Positions 52,723-60,648 of a stretch of 64,000 bases of DNA are shown here, piece by piece. Both the position numbers and the translations under genes were made by a program. This stretch comes from Candidatus Rubneribacter avistercoris (lineage in GTDB: Bacteria > Actinomycetota > Coriobacteriia > Coriobacteriales > Eggerthellaceae), in assembly GCA_019115845.1 (NCBI GenBank), contig DXCU01000003.1, positions 1 through 64,000 on the forward strand. Direction: 5' to 3'. The first letter of the stretch is position 1. Each line of letters starts with the position of its first letter. The notes under the pieces were generated by a model. The model had not been told where the DNA came from. It saw only the letters and a program-made list of their open reading frames with translations, and did no database searches.

Positions 52723-53658
52723 ATGGGAATCTTCGCAGCCGACGCGTTTTTGGGCGGCGGGTACGGACGGGTCGAACGCGGCGGAGCGCTCGTGCGCGGC
52801 AGAACCGCCGACATCGCTGCGGCGACGGGCGCCCTGGCCGAGGAGCTTGACGCGTGCGACGCCGTGCTCGTCGGCGCGGGCGCGGGGCTTTCGACCGCCG
52901 CCGGCCTCTCCTATTCGGGCGCGCGCTTCCACGAGCACTTCGCCGACTTCCGCGACGCCTACGGGATAACCGACATGTACTCGGGCGGCTTCCACCCCTT
53001 CCCGGACGCGCAGGTCTACTGGGCCTGGTGGAGCCGTCACATCCTCCTGAACCGCTACGACGTGCCGCCCGGAAAGCCCTACCTCGACCTGCTGGCGCTC
53101 GTTGCGGACAAGGACTTCTTCGTGATCACCACCAACGTGGACCACCAGTTCCAGCTGGCGGGATTTGACAAGCGACGGCTGTTCTACACGCAGGGCGACT
53201 ACGGGCTGTTCCAGTGCGCGCGCAACTGCTCGGACGAGACCTTCGACAACGAGAGCGCGATCCGCGAGATGGCGGCGCGGCAAAAGGACATGCGCGTGCC
53301 GGCGAAGCTGATTCCCACGTGCCCGCGCTGCGGAGCCCCCTTGGTGCCCAACCTGCGGGTTGACGGGAGGTTCTGCGAGGACCGGGGATGGCACGAGGCC
53401 GCCGCGCGCTATCGGGAGTTCAGGCGGATCCACGCGAAGGACCGCGTGCTGTACCTTGAACTTGGCGTCGGCAACAACACGCCGGTCATCGTAAAGTACC
53501 CGTTCTGGGAGGCCGCGCAGACGAACGACAACGCAACGTACGCCTGCGTGAACAGGGGCGAAGCATACGCGCCAACAGCCATTCTGGACCGCAGCATCCT
53601 TGCGGACGAGGATCTTGGAGAGGCGTTGCAAGCCTTGCGAATCGCAAGGAGCGCGTGA
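52723..53658 (+). CDS. Sirtuin resembling class M (macrodomain-linked, SirTM) with Gln at the catalytic His position
   Basis: A 311-residue SIR2-fold protein. The NAD motif is GAGAGLSTAAGLSYSG at 51-66, then the SirTM-like DMYSGGFHPFPDAQVYWAWW, and TTNVDHQFQLAGF at 136-148. Where deacetylases have His-Gly it has Gln157 in TQGDYG. Zinc cysteines are C165, C169, C200 and C203. Known SirTM enzymes are protein ADP-ribosyltransferases acting on a lipoylated GcvH-like protein, but no macrodomain, GcvH-L or lipoate ligase gene is here. Instead it is paired with the FMN/ferredoxin gene 10 bases upstream. Confidence 0.87.
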   Translation: MGIFAADAFLGGGYGRVERGGALVRGRTADIAAATGALAEELDACDAVLVGAGAGLSTAAGLSYSGARFHEHFADFRDAYGITDMYSGGFHPFPDAQVYWAWWSRHILLNRYDVPPGKPYLDLLALVADKDFFVITTNVDHQFQLAGFDKRRLFYTQGDYGLFQCARNCSDETFDNESAIREMAARQKDMRVPAKLIPTCPRCGAPLVPNLRVDGRFCEDRGWHEAAARYREFRRIHAKDRVLYLELGVGNNTPVIVKYPFWEAAQTNDNATYACVNRGEAYAPTAILDRSILADEDLGEALQALRIARSA

Positions 53659-53691
53659 GGGCCGCATGGGGGCACCGCCGACAAAAAGGGC

Positions 53692-53720
53692 TTGAAACAA
53701 GAACATACGTACTATATAAT
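53692..53720 (+). promoter_or_regulatory. Strong sigma-70 type promoter before the Panacea locus
   Basis: TTGAAA (53692-53697), a 17-base spacer and TATAAT (53715-53720), close to consensus. The start would be about 53727, 287 bases before the Panacea GTG codon. Confidence 0.75.
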
Positions 53721-53726
53721 GCAAGA

Positions 53727-53869
53727 AGGGTTCAAGCGTGCAGTATGCTGGGCGTAACGCAATTTGGAGCCGATGGAGGCGTTGCGGAGAAGTCCAGTCC
53801 CGAAGGGAACCGGGCATGCACGCAAATCCTCCAATTGAGCGCGCTATTCCATCAACAAGGAGGATCCGT
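53727..53869 (+). other. Structured leader with alternative pairings, ending in AAGGAGG-ATG
   Basis: Within the leader, cgtaacgc (53750s) can pair with gcgttgcg (~53780), or the latter's ttgcg can pair with cgcaa (~53822) around a gtccc-gaag-ggaac hairpin. The two folds exclude each other. AAGGAGGATCCGT then leads to an ATG at 53870 whose frame (MPETIASSPKAHRAASESPL) runs directly into the Panacea gene. It may be a regulatory leader or an N-terminal extension. It matches no riboswitch I know. Confidence 0.45.
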
Positions 53870-54013
53870 ATGCCTGAAACAATCGCGTCATCGCCAAAAG
53901 CCCATCGCGCGGCATCCGAAAGCCCTTTGAAGCGACCTTTCTCCGACAAACGAACGCCTCGCCGGCATTCGACGCAAGCCTTTATAATAGGTTCCGGAAG
54001 AAAGGAGACTGCC

Positions 54014-54448
54014 GTGGCGAAGTATACCGCTCGAGAAATAGCACACTACGTCATCGACACCTGCACGCGAGACGGGCGCGCCATCAGCAACCTCCAGCTT
54101 CAGAAAATCCTCTACTTCGTTCAACTGGAATACTGCAAACAGGCAGGCAGCCTTTTATTTGCAGACGAATTCGAAGCATGGCAATACGGCCCTGTTCTAC
54201 CAGACGTATATGACGAGTACTCCTTTTTCGGCGGTATGAGAGTTGAGAAAACATATGCCAGCGTTGCACAACCCGCCCCCGAAGACAAGCTGATCATAGA
54301 CAAGGTCGTGGTGGACAAACGGGAGAAATACCCTTGGGATCTTGTGCGAATCGCCCACGCATCGGGTTCCCCTTGGGATCGCGCTTTCCGAAAAGGGAAC
54401 GGAACGGTCATTCCGAATTCCTCGCTCCTCGCATTTTGCAAGGAGTAG
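54014..54448 (+). CDS. Panacea-domain (DUF4065, SocA-like) protein, probable antitoxin
   Basis: A 144-residue protein starting AKYTAREIAHYVIDTC, with NLQLQKILYFVQLEYCKQAG and ADEFEAWQYGPVLPDVYDEY, the clear core of DUF4065/Panacea. This domain is known as an antitoxin partnered with many unrelated toxins. The GTG at 54014 has AAAGGAG and a TATAAT 30 bases upstream, and gives the normal domain start. The ATG at 53870 with AAGGAGG would add 48 unconserved residues. The next gene starts 3 bases later, as expected for a toxin pair. Confidence 0.85.
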   Translation: MAKYTAREIAHYVIDTCTRDGRAISNLQLQKILYFVQLEYCKQAGSLLFADEFEAWQYGPVLPDVYDEYSFFGGMRVEKTYASVAQPAPEDKLIIDKVVVDKREKYPWDLVRIAHASGSPWDRAFRKGNGTVIPNSSLLAFCKE

Positions 54449-54451
54449 CCC

Positions 54452-55095
54452 ATGAGCGACACCGATCCTGAAGCGCCCCGCAATAAAAGGGAGCCTTTGG
54501 CTATCCCCGCCATCGAACCTTCTTCCCCGTTAATCGAGAAACAAGCCGCCCTCGATACCTTTTTGCGCAACCTTTCCATGAACCAGACCATGGACGAAGA
54601 GGACGCGCGGCGTGCCATCGATTTTTTGAGGATGATCTACGGCGGCGAGTCCGGAAGCGAAAACGAATTCCGCCATAGCCATGCCTCCATTTTCGAGATC
54701 ATGGTGGGCGATTACGACCCCGACGCAAAACGCCCTGACCACCAACCGAACTTCACCACGACCCAGCTTGCCAACAACATAGGGCTTTTGCAAGCCGTCA
54801 TCGAAGACGAGGGAGACGAAGCCCTCATGCGAAAGTTTCGCAAGCTGAAAGACCATGTGGAGCTTGAACACAAACGAATCAACTACATTGTCAGGCAAAA
54901 CACCTCCTCTTTGCGCTGTTCACCTTCATCTACCGCATGGTGCGCCAAAACGGATCGTATTGGGGAATCCTGAGCAAAAACGCTTTCATTCGAGTTAACA
55001 AGTGGATCATAAGCATACTAGCTGCGCTCTTCATAACATCCAGCCTCGTCTTTTGCTGGGAGAGCGGAGGTTGGCCCTTCGGGCCAAAAACCTGA
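54452..55095 (+). pseudogene. Probable toxin partner of the Panacea protein: two-membrane-segment protein with a one-base frameshift
   Basis: The frame from 54452 gives a charged soluble region (DTFLRNLSMNQTMDEEDARR, then PNFTTTQLANNIGLLQAVIE) and then turns to nonsense at RQNTSSLRCS. The frame from 54895 gives AKHLLFALFTFIYRMVRQNG, then KWIISILAALFITSSLVFCW, two membrane helices ending at 55095. One extra G in 'tcaggcaaaa' (54891-54900) would join them as YIVRAKHLLFALF, ~214 residues. The intact protein would be membrane-anchored at its C-terminus. I recognise no named toxin family. Confidence 0.7.
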
Positions 55096-55186
55096 TGCTT
55101 ACGGCGGCGGGGCCGCGTCAACGTTGGCTTGATAGAGAGTCGCGCAGCGCAGGCCCCTCCCCTGCGACCGCAACGCCCCTTCCCAC

Positions 55187-55226
55187 GCGAAACGGCCTCC
55201 CCGACGATTCGGGGAGGCCGTTTCGC
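55187..55226. terminator. Strong hairpin between the Panacea locus and leuB
   Basis: A perfect 16-bp stem, gcgaaacggcctcccc/ggggaggccgtttcgc, with an 8-base loop. It lies between convergent genes and probably ends both transcripts. Confidence 0.75.
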
Positions 55227-55246
55227 CCACGGGCGCATGCCGGTTG

Positions 55247-56356
55247 CTACAGGTGCTCCACCACAAGGTCGCCCATCTGAGAGGTGCCGACCAGCTTGTC
55301 GGCGGGCGTGTCGGCGTCTTTGATGTCGCCGGTGCGCCAACCCTCGTCCAGCACGGCGGTCACGGCGCGGCGGACGTCGTCGGCGGCCTCCTGCATACCG
55401 AAACTGTAGCGCAGCATCATCTCCACCGAAAGGATTTGCGCAAGCGGGTTCGCGATGCCCCGGCCCGCGATGTCGGGGGCGCTTCCGTGGCTCGGCTCGT
55501 AGAGCGCCACGCCGTCGCCGAGGCTCGCGCTGGCGAGCATGCCGAGCGAACCTGTGATCTGAGCGGCCTCGTCAGAGAGGATGTCGCCGAACATGTTCTC
55601 CGTCACCACCACGTCGAAGTCGGCCGGGCGGTTGATGAGCTGCATGGCGGTGTTGTCCACCAGCAGGTCCTCAAGCTCCACGTCCGGATACTCCTCGTCG
55701 TGGATGCGGTGCACGATCTCGCGCCACATGCGGCTTGTCTCCAGCACGTTCGCCTTGTCCACGCTCGTCACCTTGTTGCGACGCTTGCGCGCGGCCTCAA
55801 ACGCCTGACGGGCGATGCGCTCCACCTCGTACTCGCGGTATTCCAGCGTGTCGTAGGCGCGCTGGCCCGCGGCGCCGCCCGTGCCGCAGCCCTCCTCATC
55901 GTAGAAACGCTCGCGCCGACCGAAGTACAAACCGCCCGTCAGCTCGCGCACGATCATCAAATCCACGCCGTCCACGATCTCGGGCTTCAACGTGGACGCA
56001 CCCGCCAGCGCGCCGAAGATCTGCACGGGGCGTAGGTTGGTGTACAGGCCAAGCGCCTTGCGGATGCCAAGCAAACCCTGCTCAGGACGCGGTTTCTCCG
56101 GATCGGTGGTATCCCACTTCGGACCGCCGACGGCCGCCAGCAAAACGGCGTCGGACGCCTCGGCCACACGCAGCGTCTCGTCCGGCAGCGCCGTGCCCGC
56201 CGCGTCGATGGCGCAGCCGCCGATGAGCGCTTCGGTGTAGGAGAACGCCGCGCCGTGCTTCTCGCCCACCGCGTTGAGCACCTTCACGCCCTCGGCGATG
56301 ATCTCCGGCCCGATGCCGTCTCCGGGCAGCAGGCAGATGTGGTACGTCTGGGTCAT
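55247..56356 (-). CDS. leuB: 3-isopropylmalate dehydrogenase
   Basis: A 369-residue enzyme of normal length. It opens [20 protein letters not shown], has the substrate loop [13 protein letters not shown] and [13 protein letters not shown], and the NAD-site [20 protein letters not shown] with [14 protein letters not shown]. It oxidises and decarboxylates 3-isopropylmalate in leucine synthesis. leuC and leuD lie upstream on the same strand, but a small-RNA/peptide module separates leuD from leuB by 451 bases. Confidence 0.97.
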   Translation of the reverse strand: MTQTYHICLLPGDGIGPEIIAEGVKVLNAVGEKHGAAFSYTEALIGGCAIDAAGTALPDETLRVAEASDAVLLAAVGGPKWDTTDPEKPRPEQGLLGIRKALGLYTNLRPVQIFGALAGASTLKPEIVDGVDLMIVRELTGGLYFGRRERFYDEEGCGTGGAAGQRAYDTLEYREYEVERIARQAFEAARKRRNKVTSVDKANVLETSRMWREIVHRIHDEEYPDVELEDLLVDNTAMQLINRPADFDVVVTENMFGDILSDEAAQITGSLGMLASASLGDGVALYEPSHGSAPDIAGRGIANPLAQILSVEMMLRYSFGMQEAADDVRRAVTAVLDEGWRTGDIKDADTPADKLVGTSQMGDLVVEHL

Positions 56357-56396
56357 GCGCAGCCTCCTTTATATGTTCGCGCGCCGCCGCGCGCTC

Positions 56397-56424
56397 TGGA
56401 CAATCGTGCGATGCTTGTTATAAT
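56397..56424 (+). promoter_or_regulatory. Promoter of the small RNA between leuB and leuD
   Basis: TGGACA (56397-56402), a 16-base spacer and TATAAT (56419-56424). It faces away from leuB, and no protein gene follows on the plus strand. Confidence 0.7.
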
Positions 56425-56430
56425 GTGGGT

Positions 56431-56515
56431 GCCGGCGAAGCCCGCGGTCATTAGCTGGGCGGGCGGCGCAGGTACTTAGTTGGGGCGGTAGCTGCTACTA
56501 CCGCCTTTTTCTTTT
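56431..56515 (+). ncRNA. Small RNA convergent with a small membrane-peptide gene
   Basis: An ~85-nt transcript is predicted from the TATAAT at 56419 to a terminator with stem ggcggtag/ctaccgcc (56484-56491 with 56498-56505) and tail tttttctttt. The last part (56498-56515) is antisense to the 3' end of the peptide gene. An 18-codon frame (starting MWVPAKPAV) begins inside the -10 box and has no ribosome site, so it is judged non-coding. It may be the antitoxin RNA of a type I system. Confidence 0.6.
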
Positions 56516-56617
56516 CCCTCCGTCATCCTTTCGCGCTTTCCATTCCCTCCATACCTCAAGGAAGAACCCCAAGATAGCGGCCACGGCAGCCGCGGCAGTG
56601 AGAATTTTCTCCACCAT
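56498..56617 (-). CDS. Small membrane peptide, candidate type I toxin
   Basis: A 39-residue peptide. A short charged start (MVEK) is followed by a hydrophobic segment (ILTAAAAVAAILGFFLEVW) and a strongly basic tail (KARKDDGGKRKRR). GAGAGGAG lies before the ATG, and a TTGAAT-N18-TAGAAT promoter lies at 56677-56706. Size and layout resemble Fst/Ldr-type toxins that damage membranes; there is no clear sequence identity. Its 3' end overlaps the terminator of the convergent small RNA, an arrangement known from some type I toxin-antitoxin loci. It lies between leuD and leuB. Confidence 0.65.
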   Translation of the reverse strand: MVEKILTAAAAVAAILGFFLEVWREWKARKDDGGKRKRR

Positions 56618-56676
56618 GGCGATCGCTCCTCTCTTAAAAGAAGCGCCGCCCGCGATCGGACTTCACCGACTTCGCC

Positions 56677-56706
56677 ATTCTATCTGTACAACGTCGTACC
56701 ATTCAA
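56677..56706 (-). promoter_or_regulatory. Promoter of the small membrane-peptide gene
   Basis: On the minus strand, TTGAAT (56701-56706), an 18-base spacer and TAGAAT (56677-56682). The spacer holds an imperfect dyad, gtacgacgttgtac. The predicted leader is ~53 bases. Confidence 0.55.
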
Positions 56707-56807
56707 GGGCGAAATCGGAAGGAGAAGGAGAAACGGAGCCGCCCGATTGCAGCGCGTCGATCGCCGCAGCCTTAGACGGCCCCGTCGCCTGGAAAACGGC
56801 GGGGCGC

Positions 56808-57302
56808 CTACTTCCCCAACCTCTCCTTCGTGCGGTTGATAAGCCCGCCGGCCTCGATGATCTCGCGGATGAACGGCGGGAACGGCTGGGCCTGGAAGGT
56901 CTGGCCCGTCGTCTCGTCCACGATGGTGCCGGAATCGGCGTCCACGCTCACCACATCGCCGGCCGAGATGGCGTCTACGGCTTCCGGACACTCCATGATG
57001 GCAAGCCCGGTGTTGATGGAGTTGCGGTAGAAGATGCGCGCGAAGCTCTTCGCAATGACCACGTCCACCCCCGCCGCCTTGATGGCGATGGGAGCGTGCT
57101 CGCGCGAGCTGCCGCAGCCGAAGTTCTCGTCGGCCACGATGACGTCGCCCGGGCGCACCTTCCGAACGAACTCGGTGTCGAGGTCCTCCAGGCAATGCTT
57201 GGCCAGCTCCGCCGGATCGGAGGTGTTCAGATAGCGGGCCGGGATGATGACGTCGGTGTCTATGTCGCGCCCGTAACGATGCGCGGTTCCCTTGAAGTGC
57301 AT
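56808..57302 (-). CDS. leuD: 3-isopropylmalate dehydratase small subunit
   Basis: A 164-residue protein: GTAHRYGRDIDTDVIIPARY, then the family loop ENFGCGSSREHAPIAIKAAG and IFYRNSINTGLAIMEC. The length and motifs fit the short archaeal/clostridial LeuD type. With LeuC it isomerises 2- to 3-isopropylmalate. The start at 57302 lies 16 bases after the leuC stop, with GGAAGGGG upstream. Confidence 0.96.
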   Translation of the reverse strand: MHFKGTAHRYGRDIDTDVIIPARYLNTSDPAELAKHCLEDLDTEFVRKVRPGDVIVADENFGCGSSREHAPIAIKAAGVDVVIAKSFARIFYRNSINTGLAIMECPEAVDAISAGDVVSVDADSGTIVDETTGQTFQAQPFPPFIREIIEAGGLINRTKERLGK

Positions 57303-57318
57303 AACGGCGACCCCTTCC

Positions 57319-58617
57319 CTATTCCGCGTCCGTCGCGTCGGCGGCGACGGGCTCCAAATCGTTCGGCAGGCCGATATGCCCAAGCACGGCGCTCGCCGCG
57401 GCCACGGCCGGCGAGGACAGGTACACCTCGCTCGTCGGGTCGCCCATGCGGCCGACGAAGTTGCGGTTCGTAGTGGCGATGGCGCGCTCGCCTGCGGCGA
57501 GGATGCCCATGTAGCCGCCCAGGCACGGGCCGCACGTGGGCGTGGACACGGCGCAGTTCGCGTCCATGAACACGTCCATAAGGCCCTCCTCCATGCACTG
57601 CCGGTACACCTGCTGCGTGGCGGGGATGACGATGCAGCGCACGTCAGGGTGCACTTTGCGGCCGCGCAGCACCTCGGCTGCCTGGCGCATGTCGGCGATG
57701 CGGCCGTTGGTGCACGAACCGATGACGGCTTGGTCGATCTTCACATCGCGCGCCTCGGCCACCGGGCGCGTGTTTGAGGGCAGGTGCGGGAACGCCACCG
57801 TCGGCTGGATGGCGGCGGCGTCGATCTCGTACACCTTCGCGTACCGCGCATCCGGGTCGGAATGGTACTCGGTGTAGGGGCGCTCCACGCGGCCGTCCAG
57901 GTAGGCGCGCGTCACGTCGTCCACCTCGATGAGGCCGGCCTTGCCGCCCGCCTCGATGGCCATGTTGGAAATGCTCATGCGCTCGTCCATGCCCATGTTC
58001 CGGATGGCGCTGCCGGTGAACTCCATGGCCTGGTACAGCGCGCCGTCCACGCCGATCATGCCGATGATGTGCAGGATGACGTCCTTGCCGGTGACGCCGG
58101 GAGCCAGCTCGCCTTCGATCTTGAACAAAAGCGACTCGGGCACCTTGAACCACGCACGCCCGGTGGCGTACCCCACGCCGGCGTCGGTGGAGCCCACGCC
58201 CGTGGCGAACGCCCCGAGCGCGCCGTAGGTGCAGGTGTGGCTGTCCGCGCCGATGATGAGGTCGCCCGCGCCCACAACGCCCTGCTCGGGCAGAAGCGCG
58301 TGCTCAACGCCCATGCAACCCACCTCGTAGTAGTGGGTGATGCCCTGCTCGCGCGCGAAGTCACGCACGATCTTGGCCTGCTCGGCGCTCTTGATGTCCT
58401 TGTTGGGCACGTAATGGTCGGGCACGAGCGCAATCTTCGCGGGGTCGAACACGCGCTCGACGCCGATCTTGCGGAACTCCTTGATGGCGATGGGGGCGGT
58501 GACGTCGTTGGAAAGCACGAGGTCAAGATCGCATTCGATCAGCTGGCCCGGCTCCACTTCGTCTAGCCCCGCATGGGCGGCGAGAATCTTTTCCGCCATG
58601 GTCATGGGACGTGGCAT
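57319..58617 (-). CDS. leuC: 3-isopropylmalate dehydratase large subunit
   Basis: A 432-residue aconitase-family protein. The cluster cysteines are in [11 protein letters not shown] and in [33 protein letters not shown] is the substrate motif. The 430-residue length is that of the LeuC type paired with short LeuD. AAGGAGC precedes the ATG at 58617, and a TACAAT (minus, 58689-58694) is a likely -10 box. First gene of the leucine block. Confidence 0.96.
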   Translation of the reverse strand: MPRPMTMAEKILAAHAGLDEVEPGQLIECDLDLVLSNDVTAPIAIKEFRKIGVERVFDPAKIALVPDHYVPNKDIKSAEQAKIVRDFAREQGITHYYEVGCMGVEHALLPEQGVVGAGDLIIGADSHTCTYGALGAFATGVGSTDAGVGYATGRAWFKVPESLLFKIEGELAPGVTGKDVILHIIGMIGVDGALYQAMEFTGSAIRNMGMDERMSISNMAIEAGGKAGLIEVDDVTRAYLDGRVERPYTEYHSDPDARYAKVYEIDAAAIQPTVAFPHLPSNTRPVAEARDVKIDQAVIGSCTNGRIADMRQAAEVLRGRKVHPDVRCIVIPATQQVYRQCMEEGLMDVFMDANCAVSTPTCGPCLGGYMGILAAGERAIATTNRNFVGRMGDPTSEVYLSSPAVAAASAVLGHIGLPNDLEPVAADATDAE

Positions 58618-58719
58618 GCGTTGCTCCTTCATATGCGATGGGTCTCGTCTGGTCCGCGCAGAGAGCGCCGGCCGTGGAAAACGACGCCCATTGTACCACT
58701 GCGATTCGCCGACAAAGAA

Positions 58720-58742
58720 GAGGGGCCCGCGCAGGGCCCCTC
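58720..58742 (-). terminator. Rho-independent terminator of the Pro/Ala-rich membrane protein gene
   Basis: A perfect 9-bp stem, gaggggccc/gggcccctc, with a 5-base loop, followed on the minus strand by ttctttg. It separates this gene from leuC. Confidence 0.75.
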
Positions 58743-58783
58743 CATGTGAAGCGATTTCCAGATTTGCGAGTCCAGCCGGCCGC

Positions 58784-59389
58784 CTACCACGAGCCGTGGT
58801 AACCGTACCCGGAATAGCCAAGAGATCCCGCCGCGCTGAACATCGCCGCGGTGACCATGCCGCCGATCACCAGGCTGATGACGATCCCCAGCACCACCCA
58901 TACGGCGAACCCGATGATGGAGAACTTGATGGCGTCGTTTTTCACCTGCGGCATCTTGTCGACATTCGCAAGCCACGCGACCACGATGCCGCCGATGCCC
59001 AAAAGAGCGCCCACGACGAACCAGCCGAACTTCATGCCGCCGGTCAGCTGCATGAGCGGCGCGGGCGGATAGACGGGCTGGGGCGCGTAGTGCGTCGGAG
59101 CCGCGGATTGGGCCGGCTGGGGCTGGGGTTGCGCCTGGGGCGGAACATGCGCGCCGGCAGGCGGCTGCTGCTGGGGCGGGACCGGAGCGGCCGCGGGCGG
59201 TTGGGGCTGCGACGCCTCGGGCGCCGGCGTCGGCTGGGCGGCTTCGGGCGCCGGCGTCGGCTGGGCGGCCTCGGGGGCCGGCTGCTGGGCCGCGGCCTCG
59301 GGGGCCGGAGCGGCGGAGGGAGCCTGCGAGGATTCGGAGGGCTGCGACGCCTCGGGCGCCGGCTGGTTGTTCTTCTGCTCTTCGGTCAT
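58784..59389 (-). CDS. Membrane protein with a Pro/Ala/Gln-rich N-terminal tail
   Basis: A 201-residue protein. The first ~110 residues are low complexity, with repeats of APEAAQPTP and PQAQPQPQP. Two membrane helices follow ([20 protein letters not shown] and [20 protein letters not shown]), then a short Gly/Tyr-rich end ([11 protein letters not shown]). The layout recalls small actinobacterial proteins with a proline-rich cytoplasmic tail ahead of two TM helices. Function unknown. It has its own terminator. Confidence 0.8.
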   Translation of the reverse strand: MTEEQKNNQPAPEASQPSESSQAPSAAPAPEAAAQQPAPEAAQPTPAPEAAQPTPAPEASQPQPPAAAPVPPQQQPPAGAHVPPQAQPQPQPAQSAAPTHYAPQPVYPPAPLMQLTGGMKFGWFVVGALLGIGGIVVAWLANVDKMPQVKNDAIKFSIIGFAVWVVLGIVISLVIGGMVTAAMFSAAGSLGYSGYGYHGSW

Positions 59390-59715
59390 GAGAAGCACCT
59401 GCTTTCGTGTCGATAGACGTCGTTCGCGTTCAGGCGACGCGCCTTGTTCGGGCGGTTCGCCTGGACGCAACGGCTGCGGCATTGCGCCGCCGAACAGCGC
59501 AAGTATACAACGGGAACGAACGACGGAGAGGCACCGTCATCGAACCGAAAAGCAAATACATCAGGCGGTGTAGGCGATATGCGAGGCGCGCACATCAGAC
59601 GGCGTAGGGGGCGCAGGCGCTGTAAGCGGCGGAGGAGACGCGTGCGGCACGTGTGGACCGCACGCATCGCACGCGGACCGCACGAGCCGCAACGCGAGGC
59701 CCCTTTCAAACAAGG

Positions 59716-59749
59716 CCGCTCGCCGCATCTTGCGGAGAGCGGCCGCTTC
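59716..59749 (-). terminator. Terminator of the polyprenyl synthase/peptidoglycan-binding operon
   Basis: The stem aggccgctc/gagcggccg around a 15-base loop, which itself has gccgca/tgcgg symmetry, directly follows the stop at 59750. On the minus strand it reads into ccttgtttg. Confidence 0.65.
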
Positions 59750-60643
59750 CTACGAGAGCGCCACGCACAAGGCGTCGAGCAGCGTGATGGCGAAGTGCTG
59801 AGCGGACCGCCCGATGCCGGCGTCCTCCCACATGGTGCCCGGAAGCTCGATGGCGATGCGAGCCGGCACCGCGGCGTCGGACACCCCGATGGCCGTCTCC
59901 AACCGCAGGGGCAAAGATCCTTCGTCCTCGAAGCTCACGCGCGGGACGCTTCCCGTGGCCTCTTCGGGCAAGACGATGTGCACAAGCAGCATGTTTTCGT
60001 CGGGCGCGACCAAAAGCGAGTCGGCGCTCATGATCTTGGAGGCGGGGTTGGTGGCCAGCGCCAGATTCGACATGCGCGAGGCCACGCTGCGCGTGAACTC
60101 CTGCGTGCCGAACAGGCAAAGCGCGTTGCTCTCAAGCACGTCGGCCGCGCGGGCGAACCCCAGATGGTTCGAGCCGTGCACAGCCTCCTTGCCCTCCCAC
60201 GAGTGATGGAGGTTGCGGATGGCGGCGTAAGTGTACGCCCCGGCGATGCCGTCCGAGGGAAGGCCCATGTTCAGCTGGAACTTGCGCAGCGCCAGCTCGG
60301 TGAAGGCCCCGAAGATGCCGTCCGTCTCGCCGCAGGCGAATCCCAAAGCGCCCAGCGCATGCTGCAATTCCAAAACGTCGTGTCCGTGAAAATGGGGCAT
60401 CCTCAAGTAGAGCGTGCGATCGCCCAGCGTGAACGAGGCGTCCACGAGCGCAGCCCATACGCGGTCGTCCACCTGGTCCGTCGCGGGAAGGCCCTGCCTT
60501 TCGCAGAATGCCCGAACCGCAGCGGCGGTGGCCTCCCCGAACGCGCCGTCCACGCCCGCAGGCGCCAGAAGGCCGATCGTCGCCAGGCGCTGCTGCACGT
60601 CCTCGACGGCCGGGCCGGTATCGTGTCGTTTGATGGTGTCCAT
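59750..60643 (-). CDS. Peptidoglycan-binding-domain protein
   Basis: A 297-residue protein with two PG_binding_1 repeats: VEDVQQRLATIGLLAPAGVD...AVRAFCERQG and VLELQHALGALGFACGETDG...LALRKFQLNMG. The C-terminal ~150 residues occupy the place of an amidase domain in CwlM-like proteins, but I see no zinc-ligand pattern. There is no signal peptide, as in cytoplasmic CwlM. GAGGTAG precedes the ATG at 60643, five bases after the polyprenyl synthase stop, so it is co-transcribed with lipid-carrier synthesis. Confidence 0.82.
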   Translation of the reverse strand: MDTIKRHDTGPAVEDVQQRLATIGLLAPAGVDGAFGEATAAAVRAFCERQGLPATDQVDDRVWAALVDASFTLGDRTLYLRMPHFHGHDVLELQHALGALGFACGETDGIFGAFTELALRKFQLNMGLPSDGIAGAYTYAAIRNLHHSWEGKEAVHGSNHLGFARAADVLESNALCLFGTQEFTRSVASRMSNLALATNPASKIMSADSLLVAPDENMLLVHIVLPEEATGSVPRVSFEDEGSLPLRLETAIGVSDAAVPARIAIELPGTMWEDAGIGRSAQHFAITLLDALCVALS

Positions 60644-60648
60644 GGCTG

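Noticed and set aside
56255-56479. A small plus-strand protein ending MWVPAKPAVISWAGGAGT
   Set aside because: Most of the frame is antisense to leuB, and the last ATG overlaps the -10 box with no ribosome site; the transcript is better read as non-coding.
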